A stretch of 64,000 nt of DNA. Source: CAYRES01 sp964423425 (GTDB taxonomy: Bacteria; Actinomycetota; Thermoleophilia; RBG-16-64-13). The notes beneath the pieces were generated by a model. It was not told where the DNA came from, ran no database searches, and was given only the letters and a program-made list of their open reading frames with translations. The stretch spans positions 18,094 through 82,093 of the forward strand of contig CAYRES010000012.1 in NCBI GenBank assembly GCA_964423425.1, read 5' to 3'. The position numbers and the translations under genes were made by a program. Shown here piece after piece: positions 34,363-42,948 of this stretch (position 1 is the stretch's first letter; each line of letters starts with the position of its first letter).

Positions 34363-34620
34363 TTACTTCCGGCTCAGGCGCACGTTGCAGGTCACACCCG
34401 GCACGACTTCACCCGCCTCGAAACCCGCATCACGAAGGGCGCACTGCACGTCGGTGATGGTGAGGTCATCCAAGTCTTCCTTCAACCCGAACTCGATCTC
34501 CTGGGTCTTGAGATCTGCACGCTCGAAGACCGCCCCGGTGATACCTTCGATGATCTCACGAACTTTGGCCACCTGTTCTTCGCTGGAAAGGTTCGATACG
34601 GTCAGCTCGACTACTCGCAT
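34363..34620 (-). CDS. Small ferredoxin-fold (HMA-like) protein without CxxC
   Basis: An 85-residue protein, MRVVELTVSNLSSEEQVAKV, with the beta-alpha-beta rhythm of heavy-metal-associated (HMA) domains, ending DAGFEAGEVVPG, but lacking the metal-binding CxxC. It may therefore be a regulatory or protein-interaction domain. GGGGAGGGG precedes the ATG by 6 nt. It follows ftsZ on the same strand with a 150-nt gap. Function unknown. Confidence 0.7.
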   Translation of the reverse strand: MRVVELTVSNLSSEEQVAKVREIIEGITGAVFERADLKTQEIEFGLKEDLDDLTITDVQCALRDAGFEAGEVVPGVTCNVRLSRK

Positions 34621-34770
34621 AGTGGACCCCTCCCCTCAACTATTTCTCCCGCGCCCCCGCTGCGTCGCCACTCCTGCCCGTGCCGCGAACTCCGACCCCT
34701 GGGTTTCGACGTACCTGTAAGGCGCCAGAGCAGCCGACCACCCGTGTACGCGGGGTACGCCCTCCAGTAC

Positions 34771-36060
34771 CTACCTGTCTTTGAGGAACGGGGGGATGTC
34801 GATCTCGTCGCCCGCCCAATCCACCGAGGGAACCGGCTCATCACCACCGTCGCTCTCTGCGCCCGCCTCTTCGGCCGGCGGCTCCGACTCCTCCAGCCCT
34901 TGACCATGTACGCCGACGGGTTCGCCCTCCTCTCCGGCGCTGAAGGGCAAGGACGCTTCCGTGCGCGGAGCGAAGCCGGCCGCCACCACGGTCACACGAA
35001 TGGAGTCACCCAAGGTCTCGTCGACCACGGCTCCGAAGATGATGTTGGCCTCCGGATCGGCCGCGCGGTTCACCGCCTCGGCCACTTCGTTCACCTCGAA
35101 GAGGGAGAGATCGTCACCACCGCTGATGTTGAGCAGGATGCCTCGCGCACCTTCGATGGAGGTTTCGAGAAGTGAGGAGTTGATGGCCGCTTCCGCAGCC
35201 TTCTCGGCCCTGCCCTCGCCCCGGCCCACGCCGATACCCATGTGCGCCGTGCCCGCGCCCGTCATGATGGTGCGTACATCGGCCAGGTCGAGGTTGATGA
35301 GACCGGGAACCGTCACCAGGTCGCAGATGCCCTGGATGCCCTGGCGAAGCACGTCGTCGGCCACCTTGAGGGCCGCCAACATGGACGTGCCCTTCTCCAC
35401 CACCTCGAGCAGTTTGTCGTTTGGCACCACGATGACCGTGTCGGCCTTCTCCCGCAACCGTTCGATGCCTTCAGTGGCCTGAGCCTGGCGCCGGCGCCCC
35501 TCAAAGGCAAAGGGCCGCGACACCACGCCGATGGTGAGCGCGCCCACTTCCTTGGCCAACTCGGCCACCACGGGGGCGGCGCCGGTGCCGGTGCCGCCAC
35601 CCTCACCGGCGGTGATGAACACCATGTCGGCCCCCTTGAGGAGCTGCTTGATCTCGTCATAAGCGGCCAAGGCGGCGTCGCGGCCGACGTTGGGATCGGA
35701 GCCGCCGCCCAAGCCTTTGGTGAGTTCCTTGCCGATGCGCAGTTTGTGATCGGCCTCGCACATGGCCAGGGCTTGGGTGTCGGTGTTGACAGCGATGAAC
35801 TCCACGCCCTCTACGCCGGCCTCGAGCATGCGGTTGATGGTGTTCGTGCCGGCTCCGCCCACTCCCACCGCCTTGATGACCGCGGGGAAGCTGCGGGACG
35901 GTTGGATCAAGCGACGGCGCATCGGTTCCGGATCTCTCTCGCCCCAGTCGGCCCTCTCCGCCGGGCGCTCGCCGGACTCACCCGCTTCTGTAGCGCGCTC
36001 TGCCGCGTGCTCCCGAGCAGCCGTGGCCCGGAACAGCGAGCTCAGCCCACTGTCTCTCAT
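34771..36060 (-). CDS. ftsZ: Cell division protein FtsZ
   Basis: A 429-residue tubulin-like GTPase that forms the division ring. The GTPase core starts near residue 60 (IKAVGVGGAGTNTINRM), with the T4 signature GGGTGTGAAP near 137 and the NDKLLEVV region; the conserved tail IDIPPFLKDR ends the protein and would bind FtsA, SepF or others. The N-terminal extension (about 58 residues, charged and Ala-rich) is longer than usual. The ATG follows the parA stop codon by one base, implying coupled translation. No other division-cluster genes flank it. Confidence 0.97.
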   Translation of the reverse strand: MRDSGLSSLFRATAAREHAAERATEAGESGERPAERADWGERDPEPMRRRLIQPSRSFPAVIKAVGVGGAGTNTINRMLEAGVEGVEFIAVNTDTQALAMCEADHKLRIGKELTKGLGGGSDPNVGRDAALAAYDEIKQLLKGADMVFITAGEGGGTGTGAAPVVAELAKEVGALTIGVVSRPFAFEGRRRQAQATEGIERLREKADTVIVVPNDKLLEVVEKGTSMLAALKVADDVLRQGIQGICDLVTVPGLINLDLADVRTIMTGAGTAHMGIGVGRGEGRAEKAAEAAINSSLLETSIEGARGILLNISGGDDLSLFEVNEVAEAVNRAADPEANIIFGAVVDETLGDSIRVTVVAAGFAPRTEASLPFSAGEEGEPVGVHGQGLEESEPPAEEAGAESDGGDEPVPSVDWAGDEIDIPPFLKDR

Positions 36061-36061
36061 A

Positions 36062-36820
36062 CTAGAACGCTTTTCCATTGAGCACCTCTCTCGCCAGCGC
36101 ACGGTAGGCTTGGGCCGCACTGCTGCTGGGAGCATACTTGATGACCGACATGCCCTTCACTGGAGCCTCGGCGAACTTTATGGTCTTCTTGATGACCGTG
36201 TCGAACACGAGATCGCCAAAGCTCGACCGCAGCACCTCCACCGCTTCTTGGCCGTGAAGCGTGCGCGAATCGAACAGTGTAGGCAGAATACCCATGATGT
36301 GCGCCTTGGGGTTGAGATTCTCGCGCACCAATTCAAGCGTTCGTTCCAACATGGCCAAACCCCGCAAAGACAGGTATTCGCACTGCACCGGCACGATGAC
36401 GGCGTCGCAGGCGGTAAAGGCGTTGATGGTGAGCAGGCCAAGCGAGGGCGGCGTATCCACGAGGACGAAGTCGTAGGCGTCGCCGAGCCCCAGAAGCGCC
36501 TTGCTGAGCACTCGTTCCCTACCTATGAGAGAAGAAAGCGACAGCTCCGCCCCGGCTAGGTCAATGCTGGCAGCAGCAATGTCGATCTCGCGTTCGAAGA
36601 TGACATCCTCGAGAGCGGCGCCGTGCACCAAGACATTGAACATGCTGGAGCGGAGCGCTTCGGGGTCAAGGCCCTGGCACATGGTGAGATTGCTCTGAGG
36701 GTCCATGTCCACGGCGAGGACCCGATGCCCGAGCTCTTTGAGCGCCACGCCCAAGTTGAGAGTCGTGGTCGTCTTGGCCACTCCGCCCTTCTGGTTGGCG
36801 ATGGCCACAACTCTTGCCAA
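36062..36820 (-). CDS. ParA/Soj-type ATPase
   Basis: A 252-residue deviant Walker ATPase: ANQKGGVAKTTTTLNLG (8-24) with the signature Lys, VDMDPQSNLT near residue 37, and DFVLVDTPPSLGLLT near 116. Soj/ParA proteins move chromosomes or position division and other machines. There is no parB beside it; ftsZ follows after one base, so it may be a MinD- or PomZ-like positioner of FtsZ (inference). The start is TTG with GAGGTAG upstream. Confidence 0.9.
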   Translation of the reverse strand: MARVVAIANQKGGVAKTTTTLNLGVALKELGHRVLAVDMDPQSNLTMCQGLDPEALRSSMFNVLVHGAALEDVIFEREIDIAAASIDLAGAELSLSSLIGRERVLSKALLGLGDAYDFVLVDTPPSLGLLTINAFTACDAVIVPVQCEYLSLRGLAMLERTLELVRENLNPKAHIMGILPTLFDSRTLHGQEAVEVLRSSFGDLVFDTVIKKTIKFAEAPVKGMSVIKYAPSSSAAQAYRALAREVLNGKAF

Positions 36821-36919
36821 GCTACCTCGCTTTCGAAAGTGGCACTTCTACAGTGAGTATACGGCCTTCTTCTCTTCTTTAAGAACTCCGATATTCCTCT
36901 AGCCGCGCCGGTTCGCAAT

Positions 36920-38287
36920 CTATGCGGGAGGGCTGGTGTAGGAGCGTAACTCCTTCAGATAGGCCTGGTTCTCGGGCAGCCTCAACCAGGCATTGGTGAT
37001 GAGAAAGCCCATGGTGCGATGCTTCGGGTTGCCCTTGAAGCGGCCGGGATGGTAGAAGCGCCGGTGGGCTTCAATCATGGACTGCATGAGCTCGTACGGT
37101 GTCATGTTCTTGGGCCAGAAGACCACATGCATGGCGTCGTAGAGGGTCCAGTTGCGGGTGAGAATGCGGCCCTCCCGACGTAGCTGCTCGGTCTGGCGGG
37201 TACCGGGCAGGGGAGTGAGTATCAAGAACTGTGCCGAGCCAATGTCGTGCTCGATGGCGAAATCGACCGTGGCCTGGATGGACTCGACCGTGTCGGTGTC
37301 GGCTCCCACCACGAACATGCCGTGCGAATTGATGCCGTAGGAGTGAAGCGCCTGTAGGCCGCCGGCGATGTCATCCACGTTCAGATTCTTGTTGAATTCC
37401 TCGAGCGTGCAGGGGTCGGCGGACTCGAGGCCCAAGTATACGAGGAAGCAGCCCGCATCCCTGAGTAGCTGCAGGAGCTCATGGTCGACCTTGCCGTTCC
37501 TGCACACCGAATCGACCCTGATCTGCGCGGAGAAACGGACATCGAGGCGGGCTCGGATCATCTGCGCCAAGAGCTCCTTCGTGAAGCGCTTGGACATGAT
37601 GAAGTTGTCGTCGTAGAAGAAGACCTCTTTCCCGGCCATGGGGCCCAAGGCCTGAATCGTCCGTTCGATCGTGTCGCGCCTGATCCGTCTGCCGAACATC
37701 ATGACCACCGAGCAGAACTCGCAGTCGTGTGGGCAGCCGCGCGAGCCGATGAGGGGGCTGGGGCTTATCTTCTGATACTCGTCGACCAGCGAGAGATCGG
37801 GTATGGGCAGGTCGGTGATGCCCGAGCGGAGGGGCCGAGACTCGGTGTGCACATGCTCGCCGTCGGCATCATGGTAGGAGAGGCCGAGGATGCCGGAGGG
37901 GTCGCCCCCGTTCTCCATCATCTCCACGAACTCGAGGATGGAGTCGTCGGCTTCGCCCCGGAGCACATAGTCACAGTACTCGAGGGCCTCATCTGTCTCG
38001 AAGGTGACGTGTGGGCCGCCCATGAGCGTGGGGATGCCTGCCTGCCGCACACGCTGGGCATAGCGGTACGCCTTGATGGCCGTGGACGTGATGGTGGAGA
38101 TACCGACCAGGTCGGAACTCATCACCCGCTCCCAGTCGACATCACCCAAGACCTCGACGTATACACGCACGTCGTGCCCCAGATCGCGCAGCATCGTGGC
38201 CATGAGCGGAAGCCCCAACCTCAGCTGCTTGATGAACGTGTAGATGTGCAGGCCGGGAGGAGAAGGTTCGATGAAGGTGATTTTCAA
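36920..38287 (-). CDS. Cobalamin-binding-domain radical SAM enzyme
   Basis: A 455-residue enzyme with an N-terminal B12-binding-type domain (about 1-140, LGLPLMATMLRDLGHDV, LMGGPHVTFETDEAL) and a radical SAM core with CPHDCEFC (C-x3-C-x2-C) near residue 188, plus EVFFYDDNFIMSKRF. This architecture includes methyltransferases and ring-forming enzymes such as hopanoid or bacteriochlorophyll modifiers; the substrate cannot be assigned. The TTG at 38287 (LKITFIEPSPPG) is taken as start; the frame is open to 38371. Stands alone between parA and the histidine kinase. Confidence 0.85.
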   Translation of the reverse strand: MKITFIEPSPPGLHIYTFIKQLRLGLPLMATMLRDLGHDVRVYVEVLGDVDWERVMSSDLVGISTITSTAIKAYRYAQRVRQAGIPTLMGGPHVTFETDEALEYCDYVLRGEADDSILEFVEMMENGGDPSGILGLSYHDADGEHVHTESRPLRSGITDLPIPDLSLVDEYQKISPSPLIGSRGCPHDCEFCSVVMMFGRRIRRDTIERTIQALGPMAGKEVFFYDDNFIMSKRFTKELLAQMIRARLDVRFSAQIRVDSVCRNGKVDHELLQLLRDAGCFLVYLGLESADPCTLEEFNKNLNVDDIAGGLQALHSYGINSHGMFVVGADTDTVESIQATVDFAIEHDIGSAQFLILTPLPGTRQTEQLRREGRILTRNWTLYDAMHVVFWPKNMTPYELMQSMIEAHRRFYHPGRFKGNPKHRTMGFLITNAWLRLPENQAYLKELRSYTSPPA

Positions 38288-38419
38288 GGCTTGGCTCTCG
38301 TTTGCTCGAGGTTGAAGAGATACATGGATCGGGAAAAGCGTACGGCACAGGGCGGCGCTCTGCGCCACCAAGGGGCCAATGATCAGGGACCGCTCCCTGG
38401 AAACCCTCTTCGTACGTTA

Positions 38420-40057
38420 CTACAGGCTTCTCTCCGGTGCCAACCGGGAGGGAAGACGTACGCGAAACACCGTCTGTGCCCGGCCATCGACGAGCGACAC
38501 CTCCCCGCCGAGGACGGTACAGATCTCCTTGACCAGAGGGAGACCGAGGCCGAAGCCTTCGTGGCGGCCAGCGGAGCGGCCCCGGTAGAACCTCTCGAAC
38601 AGATGCTCGCGATCGTCCGCGCTGAGGGGAACACCACCGTTACTCACGTCCATCTGCAGCCAACCTCCGGCGACCTCCAGGGAGACGTGGATGGGGTCTT
38701 CCCCCCCGTACTGCACCGCGTTCAGGAGCAGGTTGGCGACCACCTGCCTGAACATGTCCACATCGAGGGAGGCGCTTACGTCGCCTTGCGTAACAACGGT
38801 GATCCGTCCCACAGGCGCCAGACCTGCTTCGACCAGCCGCTCAGCTTCGTCGCCCACGAACTCTCCCACATTCACATCCACCAGTTCCGGGGTGAATTCG
38901 CGGGAGTCGAAGCGCGACAGTGTGAGAAGTGCATCCACAAGCCGGCGCAGGCGCCCCGCCTCCCGATGCACGGCCGCCGCAGACCTCACTCGCTCCTCTT
39001 CGGTCACGGCCGTTCCGTCCAAGAGGGCTTGAGAGAAGCCCTCGATTGACGTGAGTGGGGTGCGCAGTTCATGTGCCGCTGACGCCACGAATCCCCTCAA
39101 CGAGTCCTCGCTGTGCTGCACCTCGCGGCGCATCGTCTCAAGCCCGGAGGCAAGCTCATACACCTCACCCGGATACCCACCCGAAACCGGTTCGTCATAC
39201 GAGCCCCCGGCCATGCGGGTGGCCGCCTTCGAGAGCCGGCGCAGCGGCCGGGAGAGCCATGTGCCGAGACCCAGGCCCACCACCACAGCGAGACCGACAC
39301 CGACGAGGCCGGCCAGCACAAGCACACGCACGATCCCGCTCCGCGCAGCCACAGCATCGGGCACGGCGAGCGTGATGACCACCATGCCGCCGGCATCCGC
39401 GAGAGACACCGGTGAGGCTGCCACAATGAAGTCGAGCTCCAGTTCTTCCGCCCTGAAACCGACCGCTGCGGGGCCGTCTTCGGTGATGCGCACTGCCTCC
39501 CGGTAGAGAGCGGCGGCCGCAGTGGAGCCCATGATGCTGTTGGGACCCCCCATGGCCAAGGGAACACCGTTCCGGTACACGATGACGGACGCGCCGGAAG
39601 GAAGCGTGCGTAGGTTGGCGCGCACGAACGCTTGGAGAGCCCGGCCCGCCATCATGGGACGCATATCGATGTCGGTGCCCAGGGCCTCAATCTGTCCGGC
39701 GATCTGCTCGGCCTGAGCGAGGGCACGGCCACGTTCCTGGTCGAGCACATACCGCCCGATGAAGTTGTAGTAGACGAGACCAACGACAAGAAGCGTGGCC
39801 AGAGCCACCCCCACCACCGCGAGTGTGATGCGCCCCCCAATCGGCCCACCTGCGGGAACCGGGCCGGCTGCGGGTGCCGCGCCTACTGCGAGTACCGCGC
39901 CCCCGACCCGCACCGAGCCGTTCGCGGGCGCAGGGCCGGTCCCGGCCGCGCAACCCGTGGCAAAGCCGGTAGCGCAGACGACCGAGGGTGCCACGCCGTC
40001 CGCTGGTGGCGGGGTGCCCTGCCAGGATGGTTTGTCGTCCGCTCGGCCACCGCCCAT
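38420..40057 (-). CDS. Sensor histidine kinase
   Basis: A 545-residue two-component sensor. A 70-residue Gly/Ala/Pro-rich N-terminus precedes transmembrane helix 1 (about 76-98), an extracytoplasmic sensor (about 100-240), helix 2 (about 245-268), HAMP (about 270-320), HisKA with SAAHELRTPLTSIEGF (phospho-His near 332) and HATPase with NLLLNAVQYGG and EGFGLGLPLVKEI. The ATG follows the response regulator TAG directly. The low-complexity N-terminus is odd; a later start is possible but none has a better ribosome site. Signal unknown. Confidence 0.92.
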   Translation of the reverse strand: MGGGRADDKPSWQGTPPPADGVAPSVVCATGFATGCAAGTGPAPANGSVRVGGAVLAVGAAPAAGPVPAGGPIGGRITLAVVGVALATLLVVGLVYYNFIGRYVLDQERGRALAQAEQIAGQIEALGTDIDMRPMMAGRALQAFVRANLRTLPSGASVIVYRNGVPLAMGGPNSIMGSTAAAALYREAVRITEDGPAAVGFRAEELELDFIVAASPVSLADAGGMVVITLAVPDAVAARSGIVRVLVLAGLVGVGLAVVVGLGLGTWLSRPLRRLSKAATRMAGGSYDEPVSGGYPGEVYELASGLETMRREVQHSEDSLRGFVASAAHELRTPLTSIEGFSQALLDGTAVTEEERVRSAAAVHREAGRLRRLVDALLTLSRFDSREFTPELVDVNVGEFVGDEAERLVEAGLAPVGRITVVTQGDVSASLDVDMFRQVVANLLLNAVQYGGEDPIHVSLEVAGGWLQMDVSNGGVPLSADDREHLFERFYRGRSAGRHEGFGLGLPLVKEICTVLGGEVSLVDGRAQTVFRVRLPSRLAPERSL

Positions 40058-40795
40058 CTATCCGCCCGCCTCTGGAGCGGCTTCCTTGCCGGAGTCACGG
40101 GGTGCAGCCTCTGGATCGCTCTTGTACCCCACTCCCCACACCGTGTGCACCACGGACGCCCAGCGACCCAGCTTGCGGCGAAGCTGTCCGACATGCACGT
40201 CGACCGTGCGGACATCCGAGTAGTAGCTGTAGCCCCACACTTCTTCGAGCATGCGTTCGCGGGAAAGCGCGATCCCGCGATTTGTGAGTAGATACCGCAA
40301 CAGGTCGAACTCCTTGGGGGTGAGATCAACCGCACGGCCGTCGACCCGTACCAGCCGCTCGTCGACCAACATTTCGACGCCACCCAGCACCAAGCGGCGG
40401 TTCTCTTCCGCGGGAGCCGCCCGCCGCAGCACCGCCCTCACCCGGGCGACAAGCTCCCCGGGATTGAATGGCTTGGTCATATAATCGTCCGCGCCGAGCT
40501 CCAAACCGAGGATCTTGTCCTGGTCGGCGTCGCGCGCGGTGAGGATGATGACCGGGGTGTCGGAGGAGGCGCGAATGGTCTTCAGAACCTCGAGACCGGA
40601 GCCGTCGGGGAGCATGAGATCGAGCACGACCAAACTGGGTTCTCCACCCGCGAGGAACTCAAGCCCCCCGGCGGCATCGAAGGCGGAAAGCACACGGTAG
40701 CCCTCACGGGACAGATAGAGTTGCAGCAACTCGGCGATGGAAGGATCGTCCTCCACCACGAGAAGTGTGCCCAGATCAGTGCGGCCGGCGGTCAC
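40058..40795 (-). CDS. OmpR-family response regulator
   Basis: A 245-residue regulator: receiver domain (about 8-120) with acidic pocket VVEDDPS, phospho-Asp in VVLDLMLPDG near 53 and KPFNPGEL near 103, then a winged helix (about 135-230, LTPKEFDLLRYLLTN and VRTVDVHVGQLRRKLG). The GTG start at 40795 has GGAGGAGG 6 nt upstream. Stop TAG abuts the kinase ATG. It lies just downstream of a CpxP-like gene that may be its target. Confidence 0.93.
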   Translation of the reverse strand: MTAGRTDLGTLLVVEDDPSIAELLQLYLSREGYRVLSAFDAAGGLEFLAGGEPSLVVLDLMLPDGSGLEVLKTIRASSDTPVIILTARDADQDKILGLELGADDYMTKPFNPGELVARVRAVLRRAAPAEENRRLVLGGVEMLVDERLVRVDGRAVDLTPKEFDLLRYLLTNRGIALSRERMLEEVWGYSYYSDVRTVDVHVGQLRRKLGRWASVVHTVWGVGYKSDPEAAPRDSGKEAAPEAGG

Positions 40796-40878
40796 GTCCG
40801 ACCTCCTCCCTTCGCACCTCACACGACGGGTACCACCCGCCGTGATGTCTGCTCCCGCCCTTCATTGTAGACCGAAAT

Positions 40879-40915
40879 GGGGTTGCCTCCGGCCGGGCCG
40901 GCCGGAGGCAACCCC
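40879..40915 (-). terminator. 16-bp hairpin between CpxP-like gene and response regulator
   Basis: GGGGTTGCCTCCGGCC (40879-40894) is fully complementary to 40900-40915 across a 5-nt loop. It follows the CpxP-like gene and precedes the regulator, so it would end or attenuate the former. No T-run. Confidence 0.65.
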
Positions 40916-40946
40916 CACGGGGGATGGGCTCCACGGGGGATGGGCT
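40915..40946. repeat. 16-bp tandem direct repeat
   Basis: CCACGGGGGATGGGCT occurs twice head to tail (40915-40930 and 40931-40946), just before the CpxP-like stop codon. Probably a simple slippage product. Confidence 0.5.
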
Positions 40947-40950
40947 CCGT

Positions 40951-41493
40951 CTACAGGCTCGTCACTCCTGCACCCGGGGACTGTTCACCGGTGCTGCTCC
41001 CCGCAACGTCGAGGTACTTGTTGATGAGGTCTCTCATCTCCTTCATCGTGCTCGACAGCTCTTCGCGTGCCTTCTTCAAGGCCTCCTGCTGCTCCTCCAC
41101 GGTAGACTGAAGCCGAGCCAGCTCTGCCTGGTCCTCTGCGGACATCTTCTCCTTCACCAGGTCAAGCATGGCCTGGCGGCGGGACTCCATCTCTTGGCGT
41201 CGCTTCTCCAGCTCCGCCTTCTGCTCTTCACTCAGTTCCGGCCTGCCGGGCCCCCCCTGCATCCAGCGTTTGACGCCCATGGCGCCCTGCGCGCCCGCCG
41301 AAAGGCCACGCAACTGTGCTTCATCGTTGATCAGCAGGGCCGCACCCACGCAGGACTCCTCGCCCGCGCAGACTCCGGAGCAGTCAGCGGCCTCCGGAGC
41401 CCCGCCCGCGGCAAACGCTACCGCTCCCAGAGAGACGGTGAGAACGAGTGCCGCAATCGGGATCACCCATTTATGCCTGAAGAACGATTTCAT
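40951..41493 (-). CDS. CpxP/Spy-like periplasmic helical protein
   Basis: A 180-residue exported protein: signal peptide about 1-30 (VIPIAALVLTVSLGAVAFAAGG), a short Cys-containing segment (CSGVCAGEESC), then a long charged coiled coil (about 85-160, LSEEQKAELEKRRQEMESRR) like the LTxxQ-type CpxP/Spy/ZraP chaperone or metal-sensor family. ATG 41493 follows GGGAGG by 11 nt. It lies upstream of a response regulator/kinase pair, an arrangement like cpxP-cpxRA, suggesting envelope or metal stress control (inference). Confidence 0.75.
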   Translation of the reverse strand: MKSFFRHKWVIPIAALVLTVSLGAVAFAAGGAPEAADCSGVCAGEESCVGAALLINDEAQLRGLSAGAQGAMGVKRWMQGGPGRPELSEEQKAELEKRRQEMESRRQAMLDLVKEKMSAEDQAELARLQSTVEEQQEALKKAREELSSTMKEMRDLINKYLDVAGSSTGEQSPGAGVTSL

Positions 41494-41760
41494 GTCCGTG
41501 TGCACCTCCCTCTCGTACGTGTCTGCTCGCGCCTTGACTGCCGACTTCACCACTGGAATGGGCTATGACGGCTGCGCTTCGCAACAGTATCGGCGACTCG
41601 TATGAAGGATTCTTAAAGAGTGCGTGAGCAATCGCAAAGATTTCACGCAGTTTGATTTGGATGGATATCCGGATACAGTTAGATGGCGGGGTGTCCACGT
41701 GCCAAGACCATCTACTGTGTCGGCCACGTACCCGCATACACTCCACATCAGGGGGACGCT

Positions 41761-42948
41761 ATGGTTCACGAGGGCGAGCACAGGCGAAGCCAAGGGCTCC
41801 GCACACTCCCACTCCATGAGGAGCACATCCGCCTGGGCGCCCGTATGTTCGCATTCGGCGACCGGCTGATGCCACTCTCCTACTCGTCGATCATCAAGGA
41901 GCATCTGCAGGTGAGACGGCGGGCCGGCCTCTTCGACGTCTCGCACATGGGCCGCTTCGCCCTTCACGGCTCTGCAGCGCTCGAGACCATCTCCGGCCTG
42001 GTGGCCACCGATCTGGCCGCACTGCCGGTGGGCCGGGCCCAGTACACGGTGCTGCTCACACCCGAGGGAGGCATCCGTGACGATCTCATCGTGTATCGGG
42101 AAGAGCAGCGAGTGCTCCTCGTCGTCAACGCCGCCAACACGGAAGCCGATGCAGCCTGGATTGCCGAGCATCTGCCTGAGAATGCCTCGCTGGAGAACCT
42201 CAGCGAAGAAACCGGACTGCTCGCCCTCCAAGGCCCTGACGCCCTCGGCGTTCTGTCGCAGGTCTTCGGTCGAGACGTGGCCGGCATGAAGCCCTTCACC
42301 CACGCCCGGGCCGATCTGGGGAGTACGGAGTGCATCATCGCGAGGACCGGCTACACAGGCGAACCGGGCGCGGAGGTGATGATGCCCGCCGAAGCCGTTT
42401 CTTCTGTGTGGAGCGCGCTTCTTGAGGCAGGAGCCCCGGGAACGGTGCTCCCCTGCGGTCTCGGTGCCCGTGATACCCTGCGGCTGGAAGCGGGCCTCCT
42501 TCTCTACGGCAACGACATGGATACCACCACCACCCCCTTCGAAGCCGGCCTCGAGTGGTTGGTCTCGCTCGACCGTCCGGGCTTTGTGGGCCGCGAGGCC
42601 CTTCTCCAGGCCAAGGCGAAGGGGCCACGCCGGGTACTTCTCGGCCTGACCACAGAAGCCCGCGGCATTCCCCGCCACGGTGACCGCCTCAGGCGCGACG
42701 GCGAATCGGTGGGCCGGGTGACATCAGGGTCCTTCAGCCCCGTACTCGGCCACCCCATCGCGCTCGCCTACCTGGTCCCGGAGGCAGGCGTGGTGGGGCA
42801 ACGAGTGGAAGTCGAAGTGAGAGGCCGCCTCCTTGTCGGCCGACTCGTCGAACCCCGCTTCTACCGGCGGGGCGTCACCCCTCTTCCCCCCGAGAAGGGA
42901 GAGAGACAGGACGACAGCGCTCCCACAGGCGATGGAGGCCGCGCATGA
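41761..42948 (+). CDS. gcvT: Glycine cleavage system T protein (aminomethyltransferase)
   Basis: A 395-residue T protein that moves the methylene group from lipoyl-bound aminomethyl to tetrahydrofolate, releasing ammonia. Signatures: LFDVSHMGRFALHG, GLLALQGPDA, RTGYTGEPGAEVM, GLGARDTLRLEAGLLLYGND and VTSGSFSPVLGHPIALAYL. The last 25 residues are a charged tail. The ATG at 41761 follows AGGGGG by 5 nt. It overlaps gcvPA by ATGA. No glycine riboswitch is seen upstream. Confidence 0.94.
   Translation: MVHEGEHRRSQGLRTLPLHEEHIRLGARMFAFGDRLMPLSYSSIIKEHLQVRRRAGLFDVSHMGRFALHGSAALETISGLVATDLAALPVGRAQYTVLLTPEGGIRDDLIVYREEQRVLLVVNAANTEADAAWIAEHLPENASLENLSEETGLLALQGPDALGVLSQVFGRDVAGMKPFTHARADLGSTECIIARTGYTGEPGAEVMMPAEAVSSVWSALLEAGAPGTVLPCGLGARDTLRLEAGLLLYGNDMDTTTTPFEAGLEWLVSLDRPGFVGREALLQAKAKGPRRVLLGLTTEARGIPRHGDRLRRDGESVGRVTSGSFSPVLGHPIALAYLVPEAGVVGQRVEVEVRGRLLVGRLVEPRFYRRGVTPLPPEKGERQDDSAPTGDGGRA

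Noticed and set aside
37481..39049. 522-codon open frame on the plus strand
   Set aside because: Runs antisense across both the radical SAM and histidine kinase genes; composition is that of a shadow frame.
41600..41760. Glycine riboswitch upstream of gcvT
   Set aside because: No conserved GGAGAG/aptamer core or tandem arrangement was found; only a small TATCCGGATA palindrome (41666-41675).
41563..42678. 371-codon open frame on the minus strand
   Set aside because: Antisense to gcvT.
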